Shown here piece after piece: positions 11,185 to 22,094 of a DNA stretch of 64,000 nucleotides. The stretch lies in assembly GCA_934047225.1 (NCBI GenBank), contig OW203991.1, positions 806,001-870,000 of the forward strand, in the 5' to 3' direction. Made by a program: the position numbers and the translations under genes. Source of the stretch: Ypsolopha sequella. Taxonomy: Eukaryota > Arthropoda > Insecta > Lepidoptera > Ypsolophidae. The first letter of the stretch is position 1. Each line of letters opens with the position of its first letter. The notes below the pieces were generated by a model, which saw nothing but the letters and a program-made list of their open reading frames with translations, had not been told where the DNA came from and ran no database searches.

Positions 11185-12084
11185 GTACTTAACTGAAAGG
11201 TACAAGATATAGTAATATCACTAATGATATAATAATTAACAAATATGACTCGGTGGTATTGTAATATGAAAAAAAAGAATAAACTAATAGTTGTAATGGC
11301 GGTCGTTAGACAGACCGACAAACATTATTATATAAATGGTAGTTCTGGCTTCACTACTTCATTGCATTTAAAAACGTCGTTGTGTTGTAATGCGGCTACC
11401 TCAAGTTCAGCCGGATTTCAATTCAGCTGAAATAAAGTACGCCGCATTGTATGAGCACTCCGCATTTGTCAAAGCGGCTTTGTAACGCGGCGCCCACATA
11501 CAAACGGGAGCAACGGTTTTGTAAAACAGCGTCAATTTAAACGTAGAATTGTAAATTTTGATAAAAACTAAGGACGTCGCCACGCTTAGCTCGATTCCTT
11601 ATTTTATCTTACATGTAAACCTAACACGCTCCTCCTCGCTTCGCTCGTCATCGCACCTATTTTTAAACCACTGAAAACTTTGCGATGGCAACATACAAAA
11701 TACATAGGCAATAAGGTTTTGTTGAATAACTATTGAGTGAGTTTCGATTAATTAGAAAAGGCGTGTTTTTCACACCACGAAACCGCTCTTAATATTCATT
11801 AGACGTTATTATAAATTTATTTTATTTACAATTTGAAGTTATTTGGTATTTAAATTTTAATAGTTTGCATATCTTTAATTATTATTGCAAAGTGTTATAG
11901 TAGTGTGATAGTTTGTCAATTAACCAAGCCTTATAACGAAGTTAAATTTTTTGAAAAGTTAAATGTTTACTGTGGACGGAGCGGCACATGGAAAACTCGT
12001 CGTTATTTCTCGCGCTTCGAAGATGCGGGCGGCGGCGGCGAAGGCGCGCGCGCGCAAGCGCCCTCTCGAGTTATTCCTAACGGC
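11185..12084. other. Non-coding, with a short dispersed-repeat block
   Basis: CCTAACACGCTCCTCCTCGC at about 11617 continues as CTCGTCATCGCACCT. A reverse copy with the same layout lies at about 15665-15713, so this is a shared dispersed repeat. A CG-rich stretch with alternating GC lies at 12025-12060. No gene recognised. Confidence 0.45.
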
Positions 12085-12318
12085 CCACGTGAGCGGTTGC
12101 GAGTTGCATCAAACTATGCTCGAGCTTTTCATCGGCTCACGTGACCCGTTTCAAATAATAATAATAATTTTACTACTGTTTTTGCCTTTTTAAACGCAAC
12201 TGACTGTCATAAAACTCTTAATGTAGGACATGGGTTCATTGTACCTATAGTTGCATCCGACCACGTGAGCCTATGGGAAGCTTGAGCGTGGTTTGATGCA
12301 AATGCGATTCACTTGAGC
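12085..12318. repeat. Inverted repeat with CACGTG motifs
   Basis: Arms 12085-12146 and 12260-12318 are imperfect inverted copies of about 60 bp sharing GCATCAAAC and GCTCGAGCTT/AAGCTTGAGC blocks. Three CACGTG hexamers (E-box type) fall at arm ends near 12086, 12139 and 12262. The spacer is about 110 bp. Could be a degenerate MITE or a regulatory palindrome. Confidence 0.55.
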
Positions 12319-12470
12319 CATTATGAATATTTCGCCCAGCCGCCATGTTGCCATTCGACTCTCGAACTGTTAACGCGACTAATTAAAACAATGCTACGGC
12401 TAAATTAAAAGAGGAGTAAAGGACTGCCGCCACGCATCACCCGGTTCCAATTATCCCGTATCTTTACTCG

Positions 12471-13374
12471 TATGGACTCACTCTGTCGCTCAGTATGGAC
12501 TCACTCTGCTGCTCAGTATGGACTCACTCTGCCGCTCAGTATGGACTCACTCTGTCGCTCAGTATGGACTCACTCTGCTGCTCAGTATGGACTCACTCTG
12601 TCGCTCAGTATGGACTCACTCTGCCGCTCAGTATGGACTCACTCTGTCGCTCAGTATGGACTCACTCTGCTGCTCAGTATGGACTCACTCTGTCGCTCAG
12701 TATGGACTCACTCTGCTGCTCAGTATGGACTCACTCTGCTGCTCAGTATGGACTCACTCTGTCGCTCAGTATGGACTCACTCTGCCGCTCAGTATGGACT
12801 CACTCTGCTGCTTAGTATGGACTCACTCTGTCGCTCAGTATGGACTCACTCTGCTGCTCAGTATGGACTCACACTGTCGCTCAGTATGGACTCACTCTGC
12901 CACTCAGTATTGACTCACTCTGCCGCTCAGTATAGACTCACTCTGCCGCTCAGTATGGACTCACTCTGCCGCTCATTATTGACTCACTCTGCCGCTCAGT
13001 ATGGACTCACTCTGCTGCTCAGTATGGACTCACTCTGCTGCTCAGTATGGACTCACACTGTCGCTCAGTATGGACTCACTCTGCCGCTCAGTATTGACTC
13101 ACTCGGCCGCTCAGTATAGACTCACTCTGCTGCTCAGTATGGACTCACTCTGTCGCTCAGTATGGACTCACTCTGCCGCTCAGTATTGACTCACTCTGCC
13201 GCTCAGTATGGACTCACTCTGCTGCTCAGTATGGACTCACTCTGCCGCTCAGTATTGACTCACTCTGCTGCTCAGTATTGACTCACTCTTCCGCTCAGTA
13301 TGGACTCACTCTGCCGCTCAGTATTGACTCACTCTGCCGCTCAGTATTGACTCACTCTTCCGCTCAGTATTGAC
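12471..13374 (+). repeat. 23-bp satellite array, about 39 copies
   Basis: TATGGACTCACTCTG plus a CNGCTCAG tail repeats every 23 bp. Left units are mainly TATGGAC; TATTGAC variants appear and become common to the right of about 12900. As 23 is not a multiple of three and the monomer is stop-free, frames stay open on all three phases; they are not genes. Confidence 0.95.
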
Positions 13375-14179
13375 CAGCAAATCCCACATATCATCGGTTG
13401 GAAACCACCTGTGGTTACAAGGATGTGCGGACAGGAATAGTGCAACAGAATCAAACTTATTTGGCTCGATTATTTTTTTATTAATATAAATTATTTAACT
13501 GGATATCTGCCTCGTGTATTATTCAAGTCTCCCTAATTTAAAAATAGACAGGTATGGTTGTCGGACAGACGGACGACAAAGTGATCTTACACGGTTATTT
13601 TTTCCATTATCAGGCACGGAACCCTGAAAACGATAGGCCAGTGGACACGCACAAAACTGAGTCAATAACTCGAATCGGGCGCGCGCAAATAGAACGGGTA
13701 AAAGAATAAAATGTTATAAACGCACCTACATTTATTTGTACAGGCTGTGATAGGGGCAGATTTATAGCGGGGCTTGACAGACGGGCCACTGTGTGCGGTA
13801 CGTTACGGAGATACGTTGTGTTACTGTACGTTGGCTTTGGGTCAGAGAATTAGCTGTTTTTATACACTAAGGTTTACACTTGGCAACGACCCATCAACGA
13901 CCGCACCGATGGAAAGCGCCCAGGAAAGTGAAAGCTTGTAAAGCGATAACCAGTCTGTCTAGAGACTTCTGCAAAATCTACGGAAGTCGGTACTGGATGA
14001 TTTCTGATACCAAGCAAGTAATAATAATAATAAAGCCGTTTATTTGTCACCAATTCACATAATAAATCAATAGATATAATAAAATAGTAGAACCCGGTGT
14101 GTGACAAAACTAGAAAAGTAAGAAAAGTGACAAAATTAGAAAAGCGGTGACTAAAGTAAAGGAATAGAACGCTAATCAG
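13375..14179. other. Mostly unrecognised; fragment of a dispersed repeat near 13560-13640
   Basis: GACAGACGGACGACAAAGTG and CACGGAACCCTGAAAA resemble the end part of the repeat at 32625-32945. An (AAT)n run lies at about 14019-14033. No gene. Confidence 0.4.
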
Positions 14180-14710
14180 CGATTTTTATAATTCATGTCT
14201 CTCTGTCTGTTTGTTTGTTCTCCGAAATCACTGAAAGGATTGGGATGCGGTTTTTTTATTATCATTGTAGTGATAGTTCGATATATAGGCTATAAGGGGT
14301 GTTAATAAAATAACGTTATAGCCGAAAACGGGGCAGAGTTGAATAAACGCAGGTGGGGTCATGGGCAAGACACATACCCACTATAATACTTTATACACTA
14401 ACATCTGAATCTATTCGTTCGGTCAGTATTTGTACGACTTTAGTTTATAAAGTACTTCGCAGCGTCGCGGAAGCCGGGAGTATCTAGCGAGGCCGAAAAA
14501 CGAGCATGCGAGAACGGAGCCGTCCGAACATGAGGGTTTTTTGGCCTCGCTAGCTTTGTTTGGGATATTGTCAGTTTGTATATTCAATGGAGAGGGAGTA
14601 TTATCATTTTTATAATATATTAATTAATATTACAATGTTTGTTTCTGAAAAAAATGTAATTTATTCCTGTAGGCCACGCGGGTGAAGCCGCGGGCAGAAG
14701 CCAGTTTTAT
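14180..14710 (+). repeat. Lepidopteran-type dispersed repeat, probable old TE tail
   Basis: The block GTCTCTCTGTCTGTTTGTTT, a CACTGAAAGGATTGGGATG segment, and CGGGTGAAGCCGCGGGCAGA near 14690 match, from memory, a very common dispersed arrangement in moth and butterfly genomes. An imperfect stem-loop lies inside, TAGCGAGGCC at 14485 pairing with GGCCTCGCTA ending at 14552. A relative of the first part lies at about 31262-31400. Confidence 0.45.
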
Positions 14711-16984
14711 ATGTAAGGATTGACAAATTTATGCAAGACTTGGCCTGTGACCTGGTTTATACGTCCAAGCCTATAACTTGTTCCAACATACAAAAAGACG
14801 CCAATAGTCATCTTCAGCCTTTTATTGAAAGGAACACAAACTATTAGTTAATAATAACAAAGGAGATACAGAAACGAAAGAACAATATAAAATATAAAAT
14901 ACCAACGAACATTATACAAAACAAATTAAAAAAATTACAAAACAAGAAATTATAATAATCTTTTGTTTTACCACAGTATTGTACTGTGGTTTTAGCACTG
15001 CTGTGTTTTTTAAAGAAATTTTGGGCTAAATAACTATTAATTTTATATTTTTCTTTTATGTCCTTTAAATTTGGTTAGTTGTTTGGATTTAGTTCCTCTT
15101 CCTTTTCTTTGATAGTTTTAAAAAACGGCCCTAAACTTGGTATTGGCGTATCATTTGGACGAGTATAAAAGAACCTACCTCTCTCAAATAGTAAAGCTCT
15201 CACACATGTACGTATGATAACACGGCAGTACGAATAATAAAAAATGTACAGCAATAAAGGACCGTTTTGATAAACGACGAATCAGGTTTGAGAAATCGTC
15301 GGCATATTGTTTCGATGCTTCAGTGAAGGTATCAATACGAACGAGGCCAGGGAGGGGGGGGGGGTGCCGTAGAAAGTAATCTTTGTTCTTTGTGAATGCG
15401 TTCGTTTCTCTTGTGATTAACCTGAACAAAGCTACGAAACGTAGTTCCTGATTAATTTGAAACTAGATTATAATAAACGAGCGGACGCCCCGCGGCGCTG
15501 CTCGCGTGGATCCTTAAATCTCTTTTCAGAGGATTATGTCTACGTCATACAAGGAACCTGCAGTGCAAATTTTATGTTCCACATTCTTTCATCATTAATT
15601 TCAGACTTTTACCGACAGTCACCTGGTTTTACCAAAGAGCCATGGTGAATGCTGAAGAAAGACGTTCAAAAACAGGTGCGACGACGAGTGAAGCGAGGGG
15701 GACCGTGTTAGGTTGCTTGAGATCATATTATAAGAGTCGCCTCCGCTTCGTTAGGATCCAGAACATTCAGAGCAGAACTGCAAGTCACCCTCCACACACG
15801 TATACCCACATTTTGTTGACCATTATTTACGACCCAGCGCGGCAGCGTGATGGGTATGCCCTGCGCGTACTGTAAAGTGTTAGAAGTCTGTTGTAAATAA
15901 ATCGATTGTTACGAGAGTCACGGTTGTGTAACAATTATTATTATAACGTTAAAAGCATATACGAGAATTAATTTTTACGGCCATTTTGCAGCTGCACAAC
16001 TGCTGTATATTCAACTCATAATTTTCAATACAGCTGGCGGTAACAAATAAAACCTTTTACGCACAATAGAAAAGAAACACGCAATAATTCACATCGAATC
16101 GGAAAGGAAAGTCGAAATGGTAAAAGTAAAACGGCAGGAATCATCTCGGCGCGCTCTTGAAATTTATGGCCACTTAATATCAGGTATAAAATGTGGGCAA
16201 GACCACAGGGAAACGATGATATTAGTGATTTGTCTTCATACTAACGATAGCGAGAAGATACATAAGGTGGTGAAAGTCTGGCAAACAATAATTGTGCCGA
16301 TACTAAGAAGACTTTATAGGTATTTTATAAGTCTAGAATACACAGGAATTTTGTTCAACTATTCGCATTTATTGAGTAACTACAGTTGAAATTTGGACGA
16401 CAAGATATCTAATTTATCAGGGCTAATAATCACCTGGTATTGCACCCATCTGAGGTTATGTAGCATTCAATTATAATAAAACGTTCAAGTCGGTGAAATA
16501 TATCATACATATATTTTTTAAAAAGATCAGCATTTCAACATTTCTTTGCCGAATTAATAATCGTAGATTACTAGCAGCACCATATGTCGTATATCATTGA
16601 AATATTTATCTCAAGACTGTTTAAAAGATGAAGAAATACAATTTTAAAAGTGTAATAGACAGAGTAGCTGGCCTTGCTCCGTACCTACCCTTATTCCATC
16701 TCAAATTATTGATAAAAATTAACACTAAAGTAAAAAAAAATATTATCCCTTAAAGTTTTCCCATGTAAGTAGATAAAGCTTTTCCTATAAAAATACCCAA
16801 ATATTTAATTTCCCTAAAACTTCTCCACGAACAAAGAAATTTACCATTTCTGGAATTACTTTGTTTTCTGTGTTTTTTACGGTAATGATATTAAAATTTG
16901 CTAATTGACCTTGGAAAAAATAGCAGCGGCAAAAATATATAAATTAATTTCTTTAATAGATTCATAAATAGATTCGCAAGTTTG
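14711..16984. other. No gene recognised
   Basis: AT-rich. Small items: a CCACAGTATTGTACTGTGG stem-loop at about 14972, a G-run at about 15352-15364, and a reverse copy of the CCTAACACG-type dispersed repeat at about 15665-15713. Frames at 15184-15429, 15457-15875 and 16117-16389 have no recognisable motifs. Confidence 0.45.
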
Positions 16985-17097
16985 ATTTGTCCAGCGTGAG
17001 GAGACAACCCTATGATTATATTTGTCTAACGTGAGGCGACCACCCTATGATTATTATTATTTGTCCAAGGTGACGCACAAACCTTATGATTATATTA
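16985..17097 (+). repeat. Short three-copy tandem repeat (about 34-40 bp)
   Basis: TTTGTCC(AGCGTGAGG) type units start at about 16986, 17020 and 17059, each ending in CCTATGATTAT or CTTATGATTAT. Imperfect and short. A stem-loop (GAAGCTTTGAGAAA / TTTCTCAAAAGCTTC) follows at 17134-17167. Confidence 0.75.
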
Positions 17098-17244
17098 TAA
17101 GCTGTTCAAATCTAGTCATGTTTTTTATTACAGAAGCTTTGAGAAAGTTTGTTTCTCAAAAGCTTCATGAGTTCGAAAGCTTCTACTAACTTGCCACAGG
17201 ATTAGCTTGTTGGTGAATACCATTTTCACAGGCGGTTCCTAATA

Positions 17245-17535
17245 GAGTGGACAACCAAACTCACAGAGTGGACAACTAAACTCACAGAGTGGACAACTAA
17301 ACTCACAGAGTGGACAACTAAACTCACAGAGTGGACAACTAAACTCACAGAGTGGACAACTAAACTCACAGAGTGGACAACTAAACTCACAGAGTGGACA
17401 ACTAAACTCACAGAGTGGACAACTAAACTCACATAGTGGACAACTAAACTCACAGAGTGGACAATTAAACTCACAGAGTGGACAACTAAACTCACAGAGT
17501 GGACAACTAAACTCACAGAGTGGACAACCAAACTC
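17245..17535 (+). repeat. 21-bp minisatellite, about 14 copies
   Basis: GAGTGGACAACTAAACTCAC repeats every 21 bp (17245, 17266 and so on). Copies are almost identical. The unit junction forms the dyad ACTC-ACA-GAGT. Two minus-strand frames (VVHSVSL and CPLCEFS repeats) are open only because 21 is seven codons. Confidence 0.95.
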
Positions 17536-17686
17536 CAGTTGAGCTTTTAACTCGTAAGTCATAACACTGGTACTTTATCGAACTGAAAAAATATACTTTT
17601 GTAATGAATTCAAAATTTATAAAATTCTACAAGGTTGAACATTATTTGATGCTAAGCACTTACATCAAAATATATAATTATTATTA

Positions 17687-17945
17687 GAGTGCATTACCAA
17701 CTAGAAATCAATCAGAAGCAAATTTAAAATCACAAATATTTCTGAAAAAATTCCTCGGGTCAGGATTTGAACCTGCGACCTCTTAAGATGGATCTCTTGA
17801 TCTGGAACGATGAATTTTTCCACCATATCTGTACACCGAATTTTTGTAACTACTTGATATACCAGCTTGTAATGCACATACTAAACGCTCACGAGGGCGT
17901 TATGTGATTTCACGCCTTGAACAGAAGGCACTGTCGTCGCTACAA
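17687..17945 (-). repeat. tRNA-like dispersed repeat (family a), copy 1
   Basis: Shares GAGTGCATTAC at one end, GAATTTTTCCACCATA in the middle and GAGGGCGTTATGTGA near the other end with 40090-40385. The minus strand carries GTCGCAGGTTCAAATCC, a B-box. The tRNA-like part is internal, about 120 bp from the end that would be 5'. Confidence 0.65.
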
Positions 17946-18975
17946 TACCTGTTGCATCAGACAGTTAAGAAATTCACAGTTCTCATTAACTAAGATTATA
18001 TGTTTATAAATTTATAATACTTGTAATTATAAAGCAAAGGTAGTTTGATTAGAAGATCACTGTTCAATCCCAGCTACACGAGTTGGAGACCGTAAGGTAA
18101 CTTAAAAAGCACCCGGAATACGCAAATGAAACTTCTTCTAGTTTCAGTGAAATAATTTATTAATTAACGTTATTTGATAATTTATACTTCATTTATAATA
18201 TATAAGTTTAGTTAACTTTCAGAAGTAAGAATAACACGTTAACCTTTTTACTAAAGTCAGAAAATTCAATAAACATACGAGTACACTCGCAGTAAAAGTT
18301 TGAGGAAGTGTTACTGGGGCGTCGTTTACCTCTGCAATACTTTCAAGGAATGTATCTCCTCAATATTATTATTAATGGGACATTCAAATGCGGTGGAACG
18401 GGGTACCAACTTAACGAATATTTAATATCACTACCCAACAATTTATAGCAGAAGTGCCCGGGAATTTATCACGCGCCGAGTGTTGTTTAGCTTTTTGTAA
18501 CGGATGTTTTTTCCTCGATTTTCAGTGTATGAAGTGATTGTGAGTTTGGAAAATTAATTTCGGGGTGGGGAACATTTTACAATATATTATATATTGTATA
18601 TATTATAATAGTATATATTGTATAGGTAATTGGGTTCTATACTACGTGTATAAAACATGTTTCTGTTCTCGCTGGCAGCCATTGCATCAAGTATGGTTTT
18701 AGGATCTGGCGTCAATGGTAATTGAATAGAGGAAGCCCGCTACTGCAGTCGTTCACCTCCCATTTTGTTCCTCGAGAAAGATTCTGTTATTTTTATAAGC
18801 ACGAAACATGAATCGCCCGACTGACGACGCCGACGCCGCGCCACCGTAGATACAGGTAGGGTTGCCAAGATATGGATTCATTTGCTCACGGTCGGAAAGA
18901 AGTTGATGTCACATGCATCCAGAATTTGCATTATCTCCGTCTCAATAATGCCGCAATATTTTAATTATTATGTAT
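17946..18975. other. No gene recognised
   Basis: A possible B-box (GTTCAATCCCAGCT) lies at about 18062 without a matching A-box. AT palindromic sequence lies at 18580-18625. Otherwise nothing recognised. Confidence 0.45.
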
Positions 18976-18983
18976 GCTACGCT

Positions 18984-19241
18984 TAGTGGCGTGCACAGAA
19001 CTTTTTGCTGGAAAAGCAAGCAATTGGTCAAGGATAAGAATAAAAAAAAATGAAAAAATTTAAAAACCACTTTGAAAAAAAAATTGTATGACGCCAGGGT
19101 AGACAATGTCTACCCTAGAGTGAAAATTTCCGATACAAACTTTTTTTTTTAAAGTGATATTTAAATTTTTTCATATTTTTTTTATTGTTATTCTTGACCA
19201 ATTGCTTGCTTTTCCAGCAAAAAGTTCTGTGCACGCCACTG
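18984..19241. mobile_element. hAT-like MITE (foldback) with 8-bp target duplication
   Basis: Arms of roughly 100 bp are near-perfect inverted copies; the tips are TAGTGGCGTGCACAG and the complement of CCAGTGGCGTGCACAG. The flanking 8-mer GCTACGCT occurs directly on both sides (18976-18983 and 19242-19249). An 8-bp duplication plus CAGTGG-type tips fits the hAT superfamily. The centre is a further palindrome, GGGTAGACAATGTCTACCC. No coding capacity. Confidence 0.8.
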
Positions 19242-19354
19242 GCTACGCTAGATTTCGGGAAGGGGAGAAATTCCATCTATCCCCCCCATTGGAGGGCTTG
19301 CTTATGCTTACGTGCTTAACTCCGCTCAGCCTATCGATGAAATCACACTTAATC

Positions 19355-20792
19355 AAGTCATTTGTAAAATATAAGTTTTATGTTAAAAAAAAGACATGAT
19401 CTTGCTAAGTTTCTTGCCCGTTCTTCTTAGCAAGACTAATCAAATGGGCGGAGGTAGGCATGTATTTATATATGTAACCTATTAGTATGTAGTATATAGG
19501 ATGGGATTTGGTCGGCCGCCTGGATTCGTGCTGGGGGCTCAGTTGGTGATCATTGAACCTTGTTGGTCCCTGGCCGGGTCTCCGGTATGGGTTCGGGCGG
19601 TCGATTGGATTTCACCTTGTATAATATATATTTTACCTATAATTTTAATCGTATATACAGGGTGGAAAAAATGAATGGTCCCTGGAGGAGAACTATCTTA
19701 AATCCTTTAGTTAGCTCATTTTACTGAAAGGAAACATTCCTTTATTTTTTAAAAGAAACAAAACTGCATTCAAAGATCTTCTAAAATTCACTTGTCTCAC
19801 CCGGGAATCGAACCAACTAAAAATGAAAAAAATAAACCCTCGCTATTTTATTATACGAATCGGTAGGGTTATTGTTCAGGATAAAATGTGTCTAATAAAC
19901 ATTTGGTCTTACACTCATCTGTTGTACGAGATACCCACGAAATTGAATATTTATTACAAGTTCTTTGTTAACAATACCTAATAAAATACTGTTCACTTGT
20001 AACAAGTAAATGACACGTTTTAATTTTCTTATCTCTCTAACATCCAAAGACATCGTATGAAGTAAAAGCTTGCTAATGTTATTTACCTTAAGTACCTTGT
20101 TGAAGACTTCGATAAGAAAATCGTTATAAATCTATGCACAGCACAATTCCTTCTTGCACTAGGCGTACTGACGAAAAGTTTAGAAATGGAAACTATTTTT
20201 TTTTGAAACGCGGTGCAACAAATTTAAAATTCGAATGATAACTTTCAACATTTTTAAAATCGATAAAACTATTCGTTCGAATTTTAAATTTAGTTTTGTT
20301 TTGCTTTCATTCCGTGCTGTCATTGTGTAATAATGGCGTATCAAGAACAATTTTATTTATTAGAAGCTTGTTTTCACTTTTTTTTATTTCAAAGACCAAA
20401 TATTTATTAGACAAATTTTATCCTGAACGATATGCCTACCAATTCGTATAATAAAATAGCGAGGGTTTATTTTTTAGTTTTTAGTTCGTTCGATTCCCGG
20501 GTGAGACAAGCGAATTTTAGAAGATCTTTGAATGCAGTTTTGTTTCTTTTAAAAAATAAAGGAATGTTTCTTTTCAGCAAAATGAGCTAACTAAAGGATT
20601 TAAGGTAGTTCCCCTCCAGGGCCCTTAAATTTTTTCCATCCTGTATATTGCTACATAAATTAAGTAAACCTTGAGTCTAGTTCATGTACATTTATTATTT
20701 TATTATATATATTTTTATAAGATTAAATTTTGACTTGTGAAACGTGTATTACTTTGCAAAATAAACTATTTGAATTTTGAATTTTGAATTTC
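19355..20792 (+). mobile_element. LINE family 1, copy B: 3' UTR only, interrupted
   Basis: Begins inside the 3' UTR (AAGTTTTATGTTAAAAAAAA, then AAGACATGATCTTGCTAAG) and ends in a GAATTTTGAATTT tail. Extreme 5' truncation is typical of target-primed reverse transcription. The copy is split by the element at 19656-20645. Confidence 0.9.
19656..20645. mobile_element. Long-TIR non-autonomous DNA transposon inside LINE copy B
   Basis: Compared with copies A and D, about 990 bp are extra here. The tips are TACAGGGTGGAAAA and the complement of TACAGGATGGAAAA, and homologous inverted arms extend about 250 bp inwards (to about 19915 and from about 20380). The insertion is in a TA-rich site, so the exact duplication cannot be read; TA would fit. 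Each arm holds a B-box-like GGTTCGATTCCCGGG (minus strand on the left, plus on the right). The middle 460 bp show no coding frame. Confidence 0.8.
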
Positions 20793-21230
20793 CCCCTTTT
20801 AACCTTTGAACATCAATACACGTGGTTAGACTTTGACATGTAGCCAGGTGAACTTTCTCCGATATTACGTTAAATAGATGAGAAGATCCCACCAAACGTT
20901 TTTAGACGATAAAATATAGGAGTAATATGAAAAAATTCCTGTTCAAAGAAACTCTTGTTTTTCAATATCTCCGAAAAAATGTAACTTCAAACGAAAATCG
21001 GTAACAGAGCCGGATGGTTTTATAAATATATACAAACATTCGGCTGTTTATATCTCCAGTGATTTACTGAGATGGTTTTAAGAATGAATCGGATATTAGA
21101 TGTCTGCGGCAGGGACCCCCCCCCGTCGGGATGGTGTAAGTGTAGTCAAAGAAGTTGATGAAACAAGAGGGGTGCCTGGTTTAGCGTAAAAATATGGATT
21201 TTAGATTTTCTACGGGAAATTCTCAAAACA
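20793..21230. other. No recognisable feature
   Basis: AT-rich, with a C-run near 21117-21124. Nothing recognised. Confidence 0.45.
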
Positions 21231-21798
21231 GCATTTAAGAGGTCTGCGTAGTAATCCTAGTTCATACAAAAGAAATACCAAAACCATTTGTAAAACATAG
21301 ATATTCTTAGGATAGTGTGTGTTTATTCCGATTGGATTACAGAATATCTAGGTTCCCAAATATATTTTAAAAGGAAACTGATTTAAAGACGACATATAAG
21401 CAATTGAAAATTTCCGCAGAAAGCTTATTTTCCTTATATTTTATGTTTAAATCAGTGTTCTTATTTAATATATATCTGGGAACCTAGATATTCTGCAATG
21501 CAATCGGAATAAATATACAATGATTTACAAATTTACAAATTGTGTCCGTTTGACAACGACGGTGAACGCCGCGTCGTCGTCCTAAGAACGACACTCGCCT
21601 TGATAATGCCGAAATTGTATCGGTGAAACGGTTGGCATATAGTCAACAACAATCACACGTGAGTGTTCAAGCCATATGTAATAATAATTTAGTATGTCAG
21701 CTCACGCGAGTTTTAATGATTTACAAATAGTTTTGGTATTTCGTTTGTATGAACCAGGATTGTATGAACTAGGATTGCTCAGCAGGCCTCTTAACATA
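21231..21798. mobile_element. Foldback element (MITE-like) with nested insertion
   Basis: The left arm 21231-21372 pairs with right-arm pieces 21467-21518 and 21729-21798. Matching blocks include AATCCTAGTTCATACAAA, ACCAAAACCATTTGTAAA and TCTAGGTTCCCA. Arms run 85-90 per cent identical by eye. The right arm is split by a 182-bp insert. No coding sequence. Confidence 0.75.
21533..21714. mobile_element. 182-bp insertion with 14-bp target duplication
   Basis: Exact direct copies of AATGATTTACAAAT flank it at 21519-21532 and 21715-21728, and the mirror arm of the host foldback lacks it. A long duplication points to retrotransposition. The interior is GC-rich, with CGACGGTGAACGCCGCGTCG and GTATCGGTGAAACGGTTGG. 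It may be a 5' segment of a LINE or Penelope-like element; not identified. Confidence 0.7.
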
Positions 21799-21969
21799 TA
21801 TTATTATTTTTGTATCATGGTTGAAGAATAATATTTAAAAAGCCTTTTAATGTCAGAATACAATTAAAAAACAAGATGCAGGATATGCAATTTCTAGTTT
21901 AGCAATTAGGGGTTTTCTGTACTGCCATAGCCTGAAAACGGGGTAGTTCTAAAAATACAAGGCATCATG

Positions 21970-22094
21970 CTAGCCTACAAGGTCTTGCTACCCTACAAGG
22001 TCTTGCTACCCTACAAGATTATGCTACCCTACGAGGTCTTGCTACCCTTCAAGGTCTTGCTACCCTACAAGGTCTTGTTACCCTATAAGATCTT
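21970..22094 (+). repeat. 18-bp minisatellite, about 7 copies
   Basis: CTACAAGGTCTTGCTACC repeats every 18 bp with a few substitutions (for example AAGATTATG, ACGAGG). Unrelated to the 18-bp satellite at 48 kb. Confidence 0.9.

Noticed and set aside
12472..13189. Four overlapping frames in the 23-bp array (MDSLCRSVWTHS)
   Set aside because: The monomer is stop-free in all three phases, so the frames are a by-product of the array.
17226..17562. Cys-rich minus-strand frame (CPLCEFS repeats) resembling a zinc-finger protein
   Set aside because: CPLC spacing comes from a 21-bp repeat with no His ligands; it has the same basis as the VVHSVSL frame.
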